From JADHUC01 sp964617665 (GTDB taxonomy: Bacteria; Planctomycetota; Planctomycetia; Pirellulales; Pirellulaceae), in assembly GCA_964617665.1 (NCBI GenBank), contig CAZUAH010000277.1:1-17975 (forward strand): a DNA stretch of 17,975 nt, read 5' to 3'. The notes under the pieces are model-generated. The model saw only the letters and a list, made by a program, of their open reading frames with translations. It had not been told where the DNA came from and did not search any database. Numbering within the stretch: the first letter of the stretch is position 1; each line of letters starts with the position of its first letter. The position numbers and the translations under genes were made by a program. Shown piece after piece: positions 1 through 7,995 of the stretch.

Positions 1-1632
1 CTTCTGCTTCGGCTCGATTCGGAAACCACGAATCACTATGTCGGACACGTCACGGATACGAATCACTGGCGTCGTGCTGTCCGGCACAGTCAGCGTCGGT
101 TGCTGCGCCGGATCTGACTCCAGCACGATGCCCCTCTGTCGTATTGTATTGGTGAATTCAATGGCTTCGGTATAAGTCCCATTGTCGATCACACGAATAA
201 CTGTACCGGGCCCCGCAATCGTTAGCGCTTCGTTGATTGACTGGACGTCAGCATCGTCGGTTTGTCCCACCGTTACCAGTCTGTGGTATTCATCCGCTGT
301 TCGATCCCCTTGATTCCCGGTTGAATTTTCAGTGGACGTCCCTGGTGTATCTCTTCCTGGCCACCAAAACGGCCAGGAAACAAGCCCGGCGACCGGCACC
401 AATGCAAATGCGATCAGGATCCAGCGTGCCAGCGGCTTTCGAACCGCTTCGCCTTGAGACCGGCGGCCGTGCAGTACAGCGGACATCTCGTCGGTCGGCG
501 TTTCGTTCAGTATTGCTAGGTATCGCCCGAGCACCTCGGCCACTTCGGTCGCGGACTGGTAGCGATCATCGGGTTCCTTTTCGAGCAACTTGGCGACCAT
601 ATTCGACAGCATCTCGGGCGTACCTTCGATCGTCTTCTCCAGCGGCTGTGGAGTGACGTCCGCCACTTTGTGGGCGACCTCAAGAGCGTGCTGACCGCGG
701 AAAGGCGATTGGCCGGCGATCATGGCGTACATGACACAGCCCAGACTGAACAAGTCAGATCGCAGGTCCACTTTGTTGCCCTTGACCTGCTCGGGTGACA
801 TGTAGGTCGGCGTGCCGACGGCCAACTCTCGGGACGTGAGTTCCACATTGTCGACGGCCACGCGTGCCAGTCCGAAGTCGCCAATCTTGACTCGAACCGC
901 ACCGTCTTCCAGCATGATGTTGCCAGGCTTGATGTCGCGGTGAATCACGCCTTGCGCATGGGCTGCAGCTAAACCTGCGGCGATTTCCCTGCTCAGACGA
1001 ACGACTTCCAAGGGATCGAGTGTCCTGTTTTTGCGAATGTGTTCGCGCAGCGAGCCACCGTCCACGTATTCCATGACCAGGAACGGACAATGCTCGTGCT
1101 CCTCGACTGCATGGATTGTCACCACGTTGTGGTGATTGATGCCTGCTGCAGCGCGGGCTTCGCGGATGAACCGCCGTCGAGCTGTGACGCTGTTGCTCAA
1201 TCGGCGATTTAGCACCTTTATCGCCACGGTGCGACGAAGTTGTTCGTCGAACGCCTTAAACACGATCCCCATGCCTCCGCGTCCCAGCACGCCGAGGATG
1301 TCGTACTTGCCCAGTCGACCAAGAGCGTTCTTGTTGGGCGATGGCGAGAACTGCTTGACGTCGAATTCCCCGTCGTCCACTCCGCCCCACGCCTCTGTGT
1401 CCGCCCCCACGCTCTCCTCGGCAGCGAGGCCCTCTGTGGGATGAGACTCTTCCCCAAACTCATCCGTGATTTCCTTAAGGAGATTCCGGCTCATCCACGC
1501 GACCGATTCGGAACAACTGGCGCAAGCGTCGAGATGCTGTTGGACGTGCTGTCGAGTGGATTCGTCTAGAAGCTCTGCAACGAAATCCAGAAGGAGTTCC
1601 TCGGCCGGACACGATTGGCTTTCGTCCGTCAT
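1..1632 (-). CDS. Membrane-anchored Ser/Thr protein kinase with zinc finger and beta-helix-like sensor tail (3' end beyond window)
   Basis: This is a Hanks-type protein kinase, read without interruption for 544 codons from ATG at 1632 to the left edge; the stop lies outside. The start is supported by AAGGAG at 1640-1645, seven bases upstream. Residues 8-40 resemble an anti-sigma-type zf-HC2 zinc finger (C8, H33, C37, C40). The kinase domain spans about 110-372: glycine loop GRGGMG at 117-122, catalytic lysine in VAIK (139), alpha-C glutamate E158, HRD at 231-233 with N238, DFG at 252-254, and SPE at 279-281. All catalytic residues are present, so activity is likely. A hydrophobic segment at about 403-420 should anchor it. 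The outer part, about 460 onward, has the GTVIRV and GTYTEAI pattern typical of parallel beta-helix (pectin-lyase-fold) repeats. The domain order suggests a cytoplasmic kinase with an external sensor domain. The ligand and targets cannot be read from the sequence. Confidence 0.93.
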   Translation of the reverse strand, partial: MTDESQSCPAEELLLDFVAELLDESTRQHVQQHLDACASCSESVAWMSRNLLKEITDEFGEESHPTEGLAAEESVGADTEAWGGVDDGEFDVKQFSPSPNKNALGRLGKYDILGVLGRGGMGIVFKAFDEQLRRTVAIKVLNRRLSNSVTARRRFIREARAAAGINHHNVVTIHAVEEHEHCPFLVMEYVDGGSLREHIRKNRTLDPLEVVRLSREIAAGLAAAHAQGVIHRDIKPGNIMLEDGAVRVKIGDFGLARVAVDNVELTSRELAVGTPTYMSPEQVKGNKVDLRSDLFSLGCVMYAMIAGQSPFRGQHALEVAHKVADVTPQPLEKTIEGTPEMLSNMVAKLLEKEPDDRYQSATEVAEVLGRYLAILNETPTDEMSAVLHGRRSQGEAVRKPLARWILIAFALVPVAGLVSWPFWWPGRDTPGTSTENSTGNQGDRTADEYHRLVTVGQTDDADVQSINEALTIAGPGTVIRVIDNGTYTEAIEFTNTIRQRGIVLESDPAQQPTLTVPDSTTPVIRIRDVSDIVIRGFRIEPKQK

Positions 1633-1981
1633 GATCCAGCTCCTTGTGCGAGACACTGAGCCAGACCATACGATATCAGAACGCAGCCCAAGTCGCCAGA
1701 ATCATGTCGTCAACACGGCGACCTATGAATCGGCGACAGCCGCGATCACACGTTGCCACAGCTTTTTTGCGACGATTTTGGACGTTCGATGGCGGTGACA
1801 ATGACGTGAGCTATGCCCAAGAAGCAAACTCTTGATGGCAAGACGAAAGTCATCTGCAACACGTCCCAATTATCGAACGTCCTGTGATAGCGGCACCAGT
1901 ATTCCCCGGCTTTGGGGAAGTCTCTTCCTGGTACGGATAGGCATTCAGACCCTATGCTGCGCACCATTAGGAAACGGTGGA
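1633..1981. other. Intergenic gap upstream of the kinase
   Basis: These 349 bases lie between the end of the hydrolase gene and the kinase start, both on the minus strand. Short open frames on both strands show no recognisable protein and no good ribosome site. A sigma factor gene, often found next to such kinases in planctomycetes, is not present here. On the minus strand a weak -10-like TATGGT lies about 30 bases before the kinase start, without a convincing -35 box. The only clear structure is a short inverted repeat at 1902-1919, listed separately. Confidence 0.6.
1902..1919 (-). terminator. Short hairpin after the CocE-like gene (weak terminator candidate)
   Basis: TTCCCC at 1902-1907 pairs with GGGGAA at 1914-1919 around a six-base loop. 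It lies 62 bases past the hydrolase stop on the minus strand. No T-run follows on that strand, so it is a weak terminator candidate or simply a small stem. Confidence 0.25.
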
Positions 1982-3925
1982 CTACTTCATATTCGGAATC
2001 ACGGGCAGGAGTATGTGTGACGGGTGCTCGTTGTCGTGATAGATCGTGTTTGTGGCGGTGATCATACGGCGGTGACCGTTCAGCGGTTCGCCGGTGTTGG
2101 GGTTGATGTCGAATCGTGGGAAATTGCTGCTGGAGATGTCCACGCGGATGCGGTGTCCTTTCTTGAACACGTTGGACGTGGGGTACAACTTGATGGTGAA
2201 TTCATAGGCTGTTCCCGGCTTCATCAGCTTCTCATGCTCGATCGACTCGCGGAAGCGAGCGCGGATAATGCCGTCGCCGATGTTCATGTCGAAACCACCG
2301 GGAAAGTCGGGGCTTGGTGGGTAGACGTCGATCAGCTTGGCGGTGAAGTCGGTATCGACCGCCGAAGACGACGCCCAGAGCTTCACCACAATCTCGCCGG
2401 TTACCTCCACGTCGCGCTCAAGCGGATCCGATTGGAACACCACGATGTCGTTGCGGACCGAAAGCGGAATAGGTTCATTCGAGTTCCAAATGTGATCACC
2501 GCCTCGCTGGTCCCAGGCCCCCTGCAACATGATCTCGTTGCCCGAGGAGATGTTGCCGCCGATCGTTGGTACGGGATTAAGCGGGTCGAAGACGAAATCG
2601 GTCGACGACGCCTTGGCCTCAGGACGTTTTGTCGATAGACCACCGTCGGCCTTAAGGTAGTACTCGGTACAACGAGTCCGGGCCAAAGGCCATTCGTGTT
2701 CGTCGCGCCAATAGCCGCCGTGATTCAGTTTGCCGTCGGCCGTCTTGCTGCCGTCGCCGGTACCCATGATGAAGATACGCACGGGCGTGGCAAACGGGGC
2801 CTCTTTGCCGACTTTGTTGTCGATGCCTTTCAGCCAATGATCGTACCACTGGAGTCGCCATCCCAAATGGTCCGGGATCGCCGCCTCTTTGCCGAAACTG
2901 ACCTGACCGTGCGATGAAGCGTTCTGCCGGCCGTGAATCCAAGGTCCCATGATCAAATAGACCGGTCCCTGGATCGTCTTGCTCAACGTCATGTAGTTGG
3001 CCGTGGTATTGCTGCCCCAGGAATCGTACCAGCCACCTACCAGGTACACCGGAATGTCCTTGTACCGCTCGGGATAATCGATAATGTTATTCTGTTCCCA
3101 GAACGAGTCGTTGGCACCGTGCTTCATGGCCTCGACCAGCCAATCCTCGTACTCGGGCGCGAGTTTCAAGGGCGTGGTGCCGCGGCGAAGCGGTAGGCTA
3201 CGCAGATATGCCTTCCGATTGTCCATCATTTCTTTCAGCACGGCCGCCGTCCCTGGATCTCGCGACTGGCGGCTGCCGCGCGGGCTGCAGAACATAATCC
3301 AGTTCCAAAACCGCAACTCGAACGCGCCGCCGTTACGCATGCTGGCGTACCCCAAATTCGACATGGCGTCGACCGGGATGATCGTGACCAGTTCGGGTGC
3401 CTTTGCCATGGCCATTGCGTGCTGGGTACCGCCGACATACGACGTGCCGATCATACCAATCTTGCTATTCGACCAAGGCTGCTTGCCGATCCACGCAGCA
3501 GCGTCAACTCCGTCCGGACCGTCGTCGGTCAACATGTGCCAGACGCCCTCCGACTTGTAGCGACCTCGCGTATCCTGACCCACAAACGCATAGCCTCGCG
3601 CGGCGTAATACCGCCCGCTGCCGCCACATCCGTCCTTGTTGTAAGGTCGACGCTCCAGAATCGTAGGCAGCTTTTCGTCGATCACTGCGCCGTCTTTCGT
3701 GGGCAGGTAGATGTCGGTCGCCAAGCAAACGCCGTCACGCATCGGCACCATCACGTCTTTCTCGACGCTTACCTCGTACTGTGCGTCGGCAGCCGATGCC
3801 ACGGGCAGGCCGACCGTCACGACCACGAGGAACACCCACGCCGCCCACATCAAAACGGTGCGTCCTGACGCGACAGTTTTCTCACGCACAATCGATACAT
3901 GCGAATCAGATGCTCGTTCGTTCAT
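1982..3925 (-). CDS. CocE/NonD family X-Pro dipeptidyl-peptidase-like serine hydrolase, exported
   Basis: This is a 647-residue alpha/beta hydrolase of the CocE/NonD (X-Pro dipeptidyl-peptidase S15) family, which cleaves esters or peptides. The ATG at 3925 is preferred over an in-frame start at 3994 because GAGGAG (3935-3940) sits nine bases before it. An N-terminal signal or anchor follows (hydrophobic about 25-40, then VASAAD). The predicted triad matches the family: nucleophile S162 in GTSYVGG, D301 in GGWYDS, and H331 in GPWIHG. The part after about residue 420 fits the family's C-terminal jelly-roll domain, including the segments VTGEIVVKLWASS and KKGHRIRVDISSSNFPRFDINP. Family length is about 550-650, so it looks complete. 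It probably acts outside the cytoplasm. The natural substrate cannot be predicted; known relatives include cocaine esterase and glutaryl-7-ACA acylase. It is divergent from the membrane protein gene at 4146. Confidence 0.9.
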   Translation of the reverse strand: MNERASDSHVSIVREKTVASGRTVLMWAAWVFLVVVTVGLPVASAADAQYEVSVEKDVMVPMRDGVCLATDIYLPTKDGAVIDEKLPTILERRPYNKDGCGGSGRYYAARGYAFVGQDTRGRYKSEGVWHMLTDDGPDGVDAAAWIGKQPWSNSKIGMIGTSYVGGTQHAMAMAKAPELVTIIPVDAMSNLGYASMRNGGAFELRFWNWIMFCSPRGSRQSRDPGTAAVLKEMMDNRKAYLRSLPLRRGTTPLKLAPEYEDWLVEAMKHGANDSFWEQNNIIDYPERYKDIPVYLVGGWYDSWGSNTTANYMTLSKTIQGPVYLIMGPWIHGRQNASSHGQVSFGKEAAIPDHLGWRLQWYDHWLKGIDNKVGKEAPFATPVRIFIMGTGDGSKTADGKLNHGGYWRDEHEWPLARTRCTEYYLKADGGLSTKRPEAKASSTDFVFDPLNPVPTIGGNISSGNEIMLQGAWDQRGGDHIWNSNEPIPLSVRNDIVVFQSDPLERDVEVTGEIVVKLWASSSAVDTDFTAKLIDVYPPSPDFPGGFDMNIGDGIIRARFRESIEHEKLMKPGTAYEFTIKLYPTSNVFKKGHRIRVDISSSNFPRFDINPNTGEPLNGHRRMITATNTIYHDNEHPSHILLPVIPNMK

Positions 3926-3934
3926 CTTGTTGGT

Positions 3935-3940
3935 CTCCTC
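3935..3940 (-). promoter_or_regulatory. Ribosome binding site deciding the CocE-like start
   Basis: GAGGAG on the minus strand lies nine bases before ATG 3925. The in-frame upstream start at 3994 would place this site inside the coding region and would precede the signal sequence with 23 extra polar residues. Confidence 0.7.
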
Positions 3941-4145
3941 GAGAGTTGGTAGACGCGAGGTAAAGCACCGCACTTGGGGCCGCCTGCTATCCACCGCTAT
4001 CCACCCATTGTGCCGCGAGGATTCGAGTCAACAAGCCTGCGAAGAAGAAAACGGCGTTGTGTTCGAGTTTCTTGACGTTCAGCCGCCCGCGCGGTAGTCT
4101 CCCGTGGCCGGCGCGAGATTGTAGTTCCTCTCTGTCACGAGATGC

Positions 4146-5243
4146 TTGAGCGTGGCGACTCCAAACGGTACGCCTGATGATTCGATAGATGAATCCACCG
4201 GGTTCATCATTCCCAAGTCGCAGTGGCTGCGAGTGCTTTTGATCGCCGTCGTTCTACCAGTCCTGTTGACGGTAGTGAACGACGCGATCACCGGGCGACT
4301 TCCGGTGAAGATACCGACGACAGTCGTCGTGGTAGTCTTCTCGATCTACATCATCGAGATGACGGTTGCTGCCATGGTAGCCGGAGCAGGTATTCGTCAA
4401 ACGTGGCTGGCATGGATGCTATTCGCTTGGCTGCTGTTGATGATCAACATGCACTTGATCGTTGCGGCCGTAGGGAGCAGCAAAACGGATCTGTCAATCG
4501 CGGCATTTGCTGGCGCGCAATTGGGATTCTTGGTCGTGTGGGCGGCTATGGGCGTCGAAAAATGGTACCAGCGGTTGCCAGTAGCATTTGTCATAGCAGG
4601 TATTGTGCTGTATTGCTGGTATCACTTCGTGGACACGTTTGGCTACCATCGATGGAGCTTGATCCTGTTCATTGAATTGGCAAGTATCGCTTTGTTGTCG
4701 ATCGCGTTTCGATTGACTGGATTTCGACTGCACAAATTGGACAAGATGCTGGAAGGCAGTGCTGGAAAGCGCGTGCAATTCGGCTTGCGGCATGTGCTGG
4801 TCTTCATCACGGTGTTGGCTATCTTGCTCGGCGCCGCACGAGCGGCACAAATGCTTACGATGCCGTTTTTTCTTAACGCAGTTAGCTCTCTGAAACTATG
4901 GCGCATCGTCATCGCCGCGCCTTCCGCCATGCTAATCGTCCTTGCATTCTGGGCAGCCTTGGGCAAGGGTTCTGCCAAGCTGAAAACAGCGCTGATCGCC
5001 ATCGGCTGCCTGGGGATCGGATTTGGGATGGCCAAGTGGTTGACCCATATGCTGAAAACTGCGGGGGCTCCCGGCTTTTTCTTCAATCGGGACCTTTGGC
5101 AACGCCGACAGTTTTGGGAACTCGAGTATTGGTGGATAGCTTGGTATTGCCTGTCCACGGGGTTGCTTGTAGCGTGCCTGCTCTTCTTTCGTATTCGTGG
5201 ATACCGAATCATCCGGACGCGGCGAACCCGATCGTCCGCTTGA
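4146..5243 (+). CDS. Multi-pass membrane protein of unknown function
   Basis: This is a 365-residue polytopic protein whose function is not recognised. About ten hydrophobic segments are visible, at roughly 28-46, 56-80, 86-109, 117-136, 143-160, 168-190, 213-235, 250-272, 277-295 and 328-348. It ends in a basic tail. The segment FGLRHVLVFITVLAILLG (about 212-229) resembles a short hydrophobic motif, LRxLLxxTxxxAxLLG, that recurs in many planctomycete membrane proteins. The start is uncertain: TTG at 4146 gives this length, GTG at 4152 gives two residues fewer, and an in-frame stop at 4122 rules out longer forms. No strong Shine-Dalgarno is seen for either. The gene diverges from the CocE-like gene and stands 301 bases before the ferredoxin gene, so it is probably a single transcription unit. 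Confidence 0.75.
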   Translation: MSVATPNGTPDDSIDESTGFIIPKSQWLRVLLIAVVLPVLLTVVNDAITGRLPVKIPTTVVVVVFSIYIIEMTVAAMVAGAGIRQTWLAWMLFAWLLLMINMHLIVAAVGSSKTDLSIAAFAGAQLGFLVVWAAMGVEKWYQRLPVAFVIAGIVLYCWYHFVDTFGYHRWSLILFIELASIALLSIAFRLTGFRLHKLDKMLEGSAGKRVQFGLRHVLVFITVLAILLGAARAAQMLTMPFFLNAVSSLKLWRIVIAAPSAMLIVLAFWAALGKGSAKLKTALIAIGCLGIGFGMAKWLTHMLKTAGAPGFFFNRDLWQRRQFWELEYWWIAWYCLSTGLLVACLLFFRIRGYRIIRTRRTRSSA

Positions 5244-5399
5244 TGCCGCGAGAAGGTGCCCGGCTCGGTCGCCGATTTAGCCCTTGACCGGAAAAACAGG
5301 CACTTGCACAATAGGTCTTTAGAGCGCGCGAGGGATAGCTGTAGCGGGTTTTTCGCCGTTTGGATCAGTGATTTACTGCGCCAGAGACGATACGCGTGC

Positions 5400-5412
5400 G
5401 TGCGACTCGCAC
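5400..5412. repeat. Short inverted repeat, possible operator
   Basis: GTGCGA and TCGCAC flank a single central base, giving a near-perfect 13-base palindrome. It lies 133 bases before the ferredoxin start and upstream of the AT-rich -10-like stretch. The size suits a dimeric regulator, but such short palindromes also arise by chance. Confidence 0.25.
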
Positions 5413-5533
5413 TGACCTTCGAGTGGGCGGTTACGCGTCCTTCTCTATATAAAACCCGGCTGGGGTGTGTTTCCAGTAGATCTTCACGAATCCCCCCGCG
5501 TATAGCTGCCTGCTGCACGCCCAGTCTGGCTCT

Positions 5534-5537
5534 GGAG
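5534..5537 (+). promoter_or_regulatory. Ribosome binding site of the ferredoxin gene
   Basis: GGAG lies seven bases before ATG 5545 and supports this start. Confidence 0.6.
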
Positions 5538-5544
5538 CTACTTC

Positions 5545-6078
5545 ATGAAGAAAGCACTTGCCGTAGTGCCGGAACTCTGTTCCGGATGCAAGATTTGCGA
5601 ATTGGTCTGCGCGATCGAGAAATTCGGCGTTAATAACCCGAAGAAGGCCGCCGTGCGCGTGTTGATCACTTATCCTCATCCGGTAATGCGACTGCCGATC
5701 GTTTGTTCGCAGTGCAAGGTGCCCGTGTGTGCCGACGCGTGCCCAGTCGAGGCCGTCAGCCGCACCAACGGCATCGTGACGGTGGACGAAGACAACTGCA
5801 TATCCTGCATGAAGTGCGTCGATGCTTGCCCGTTCGGCGCGATCTACGTCCACAGCGACTTGGACCATCCGATCAAATGTGATCTGTGCAACGGCGAGCC
5901 GAAGTGTGTCGAGAAATGCCCGAAGGAAGCAATTCGGCTGATTCCCGAACAGTCGTTGGGCGAGGCGAAACGGATGAACAACATCCTGAGCTACACCCAC
6001 ATGAAAGAGATCGAATTCACCGAGAAGGGCGAAAAGAAAATCATCCGGTACGCTGAGATCGGTAAGGAAGAGTTGTAA
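5545..6078 (+). CDS. Ferredoxin-like electron-transfer subunit with four [4Fe-4S] motifs, partner of AOR
   Basis: This is a 177-residue iron-sulfur protein of the DmsB/HycB-like poly-ferredoxin type. All 16 cysteines fall into four cluster motifs: C12-C15-C18-C22, C54-C57-C62-C66, C85-C88-C91-C95 and C112-C115-C121-C125. Three of the last cysteines are followed by proline, as is usual. It can therefore hold up to four [4Fe-4S] clusters. No signal peptide or Tat motif is visible, so it should be cytoplasmic. It sits 61 bases upstream of an AOR-family gene on the same strand. This pairing is known from AorA-AorB of aromatic-degrading bacteria and from BamC-BamB of class II benzoyl-CoA reductase. 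The inferred role is to carry electrons to or from the tungsten enzyme. Confidence 0.9.
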   Translation: MKKALAVVPELCSGCKICELVCAIEKFGVNNPKKAAVRVLITYPHPVMRLPIVCSQCKVPVCADACPVEAVSRTNGIVTVDEDNCISCMKCVDACPFGAIYVHSDLDHPIKCDLCNGEPKCVEKCPKEAIRLIPEQSLGEAKRMNNILSYTHMKEIEFTEKGEKKIIRYAEIGKEEL

Positions 6079-6139
6079 TCGCCGCACATCGGCTCTCTGG
6101 TTCTTTCCGCCGCTCAGTTCCGTTTTCCAGGATTCTTCC

Positions 6140-7975
6140 ATGAGTATCGAGTCTGGCTATTTCAAGAAACATCTGAAGGTCGACCTCTCCACCGGCACGA
6201 CCGAGCGTGCACCAATCTCGGACGCCTTCATCGACAAGTATGTCGGCGGACGTGGTTTTGGCGCGAAGCTGGTCTGGGACAACCTCGTCGCACAGGAGTA
6301 CAAAGTCGATCCGTTGGGGCCGGAGAACCTGCTGGTGATGGCGCCGGGCCCGCTCACAGGGCTCTACCTCCCGTCCTCGGGCAAATGCTCGTTCATGGCC
6401 ATTTCACCTGCCACGGGCGGATACGGCGACTCGTCCATCGGCGGCGGACTGGGAGTCGAATTGCGCCAATGCGGCTTTGACATGCTCAGCGTTACGGGCC
6501 GTGCCGATGAACTCTCCATACTGTTCATCGACGAACAAGACGTCAGCATCATGCCGATGCCGGAACTGGCCGGCAAAACGTGCCTGGAATCGGAAGGCCT
6601 GATCAAAGAACGTCTGGGCACCCACGAGGTCAAAGTGGCGGTGATCGGAGGCGCGGGCGAGAACCTGGTCCGCTTTGCCGCCATCAACGCAGATTGGTCT
6701 CGCAACGCCGGACGCACAGGGATGGGGGCCGTCATGGGCTCCAAGAATCTGAAGGCCATCGTCATGCGCGGGGCGAAGGACTTGCCCGTTCACAACATTC
6801 AAGCGTTGATGGCCGAAACGACGACCGCCAACGACTATATGCGAAACCACAAGTACTTCAAAATGTGGCAACGCGAAGGCTTGATGATGGTCATGGAGTA
6901 TGCCAGCGCTCTGGGCATTCTGCCAACCAACAACTTCAAAGACGCCACGTTCCCGAAGGTCAATCGGCTGAACGGCGAGACGATGATCAACCATCACAAG
7001 ATCGGTGACAGCGCTTGCTTTTCGTGCTCGATGAGTTGTGGCAATATCTGTTTGGTCAAACAAGGCGATTACCGCGGCACTGTGACCGAGGGGCCCGAAT
7101 ACGAATCGTGCGCCATGTTCGGTTCGAATCTGGGAATCGACAACTACTCGTTTGTGCTGAATGCCAATCAACTGTGCGACGAACTGGGGATGGACACCAT
7201 CTCCGTCGGCAACTTGGTCGGGGCCGTGATGGAAGGCTACGAAAACGGCGTCATTTCGCTTGAAGACCTTGGCGGCCAGCCGATAACCTGGGGAGACGAA
7301 GAGGCCGTCGTCGATCTAATTCATAAGATCAGCGACCGCAAAGGGATTGGCGACACACTGGCCGATGGTGCCAAAGCGGTGATCGCACGTTGGCCCGAGA
7401 TGGACAAATACGTCCTGCACGTGAAAGGCCTGGAGCAGAGCGCTTATGATTCGCGAGCGGCCTCCAGCATGGCCTTGGCGTACGCCACAAGCGACATCGG
7501 CGCCCATCATGCTCGCGCATGGACCATCGCTCGCGAGATCGAAGAGGGCGAAGATTGGAGCGACGAGGAAAAGGTCGACGTAGTGATCTATCACCAATCA
7601 CTCCGCCCATTGTTCGATATGCTGGGCGTTTGCCGCTTCCCCTGGATCGAGCTTGGCCTGAACGAAGAACACTACGCCCGCTTCTACACCCACGCCACGG
7701 GCAAGCCGATGACTCTGGCCGAGTTGCTCGAAAAGTCGAACGATGTCTACAATCTGACCCGGCTGATCAACGCCCGCCTTGGAATGAGTCGCAAGGATGA
7801 CACGATGCCCCACAAAGTCCACGCGTGCCCGATCCGCACCGGAGCGACAGCCGGAAAGTCGATCGACCAGGACCAATTCAACCGCCTGCTCGACATCTAC
7901 TATGAGAAGCGAGGCTGGGACGAAAACGGCCTACCCGCCAGAGATCTAGAGGCCGCATTCAGCGAACCGTGCTGA
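6140..7975 (+). CDS. aor: Tungsten-dependent aldehyde:ferredoxin oxidoreductase (AOR) family enzyme
   Basis: This 611-residue protein is a full-length AOR-family member (family usually about 600-650). AOR enzymes bind a bis-pterin tungsten cofactor and one [4Fe-4S] cluster and oxidise aldehydes to acids, or run in reverse with low-potential electrons. The N-terminal fold is recognisable from YVGGRGFGAKLVWD (34-47), GPLTG (70-74) and the SRNAGRTGMGAVMGSKNLKAIV block (187-208). The cluster ligands are C293-x2-C296-x3-C300 plus C498. The pterin-binding motifs D347-ELGMD352 and D493-MLGVC are present. E320 or E322 and H456 or H457 lie where active-site Glu and His occur in the family. No signal peptide is seen. 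The gene follows the ferredoxin gene by 61 bases, probably as one operon. The substrate is open: a general aldehyde oxidase, a carboxylic acid reductase or a BamB-like role are all possible, but no benzoyl-CoA genes are nearby. Confidence 0.93.
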   Translation: MSIESGYFKKHLKVDLSTGTTERAPISDAFIDKYVGGRGFGAKLVWDNLVAQEYKVDPLGPENLLVMAPGPLTGLYLPSSGKCSFMAISPATGGYGDSSIGGGLGVELRQCGFDMLSVTGRADELSILFIDEQDVSIMPMPELAGKTCLESEGLIKERLGTHEVKVAVIGGAGENLVRFAAINADWSRNAGRTGMGAVMGSKNLKAIVMRGAKDLPVHNIQALMAETTTANDYMRNHKYFKMWQREGLMMVMEYASALGILPTNNFKDATFPKVNRLNGETMINHHKIGDSACFSCSMSCGNICLVKQGDYRGTVTEGPEYESCAMFGSNLGIDNYSFVLNANQLCDELGMDTISVGNLVGAVMEGYENGVISLEDLGGQPITWGDEEAVVDLIHKISDRKGIGDTLADGAKAVIARWPEMDKYVLHVKGLEQSAYDSRAASSMALAYATSDIGAHHARAWTIAREIEEGEDWSDEEKVDVVIYHQSLRPLFDMLGVCRFPWIELGLNEEHYARFYTHATGKPMTLAELLEKSNDVYNLTRLINARLGMSRKDDTMPHKVHACPIRTGATAGKSIDQDQFNRLLDIYYEKRGWDENGLPARDLEAAFSEPC

Positions 7976-7995
7976 TCTGCAAATACCGAGCGACA

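Larger units (their letters stand above)
5244..5544. other. Intergenic gap upstream of the ferredoxin-AOR pair
   Basis: These 301 bases hold no convincing gene. A reverse-strand open frame entering from 6141 is a shadow of the ferredoxin gene. An AT-rich -10-like TATATAAAA lies at 5446-5454, but there is no matching -35 hexamer at the usual distance. A short inverted repeat at 5400-5412 lies about 34 bases before it and is listed separately. This is the likely promoter region of the downstream redox operon. Confidence 0.5.

Noticed and set aside
1..1632. Frameshifted or broken kinase
   Set aside because: Only short fragments are obvious in closed frames, but reading from ATG 1632 gives 544 uninterrupted codons with all kinase motifs. 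It is simply cut by the window edge.
2024..2638. Plus-strand open frame of 204 codons opposite the CocE-like gene
   Set aside because: The minus strand carries a full CocE-type hydrolase with triad and C-terminal domain here, so this frame is a shadow.
4643..5518. Reverse-strand open frame of 291 codons across the membrane protein gene
   Set aside because: The plus-strand frame has regular membrane segments; the reverse frame is basic and low in features, as expected for an antisense shadow.
5431..6141. Reverse-strand open frame of 236 codons across the ferredoxin gene
   Set aside because: It lies opposite the 16-cysteine ferredoxin, whose motifs are unmistakable. The reverse protein has no recognisable domain, so it is a shadow of codon bias.
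6404..7171. Reverse-strand open frame of 255 codons within the AOR gene
   Set aside because: It is entirely inside a well-conserved AOR coding region and has no motif of its own.
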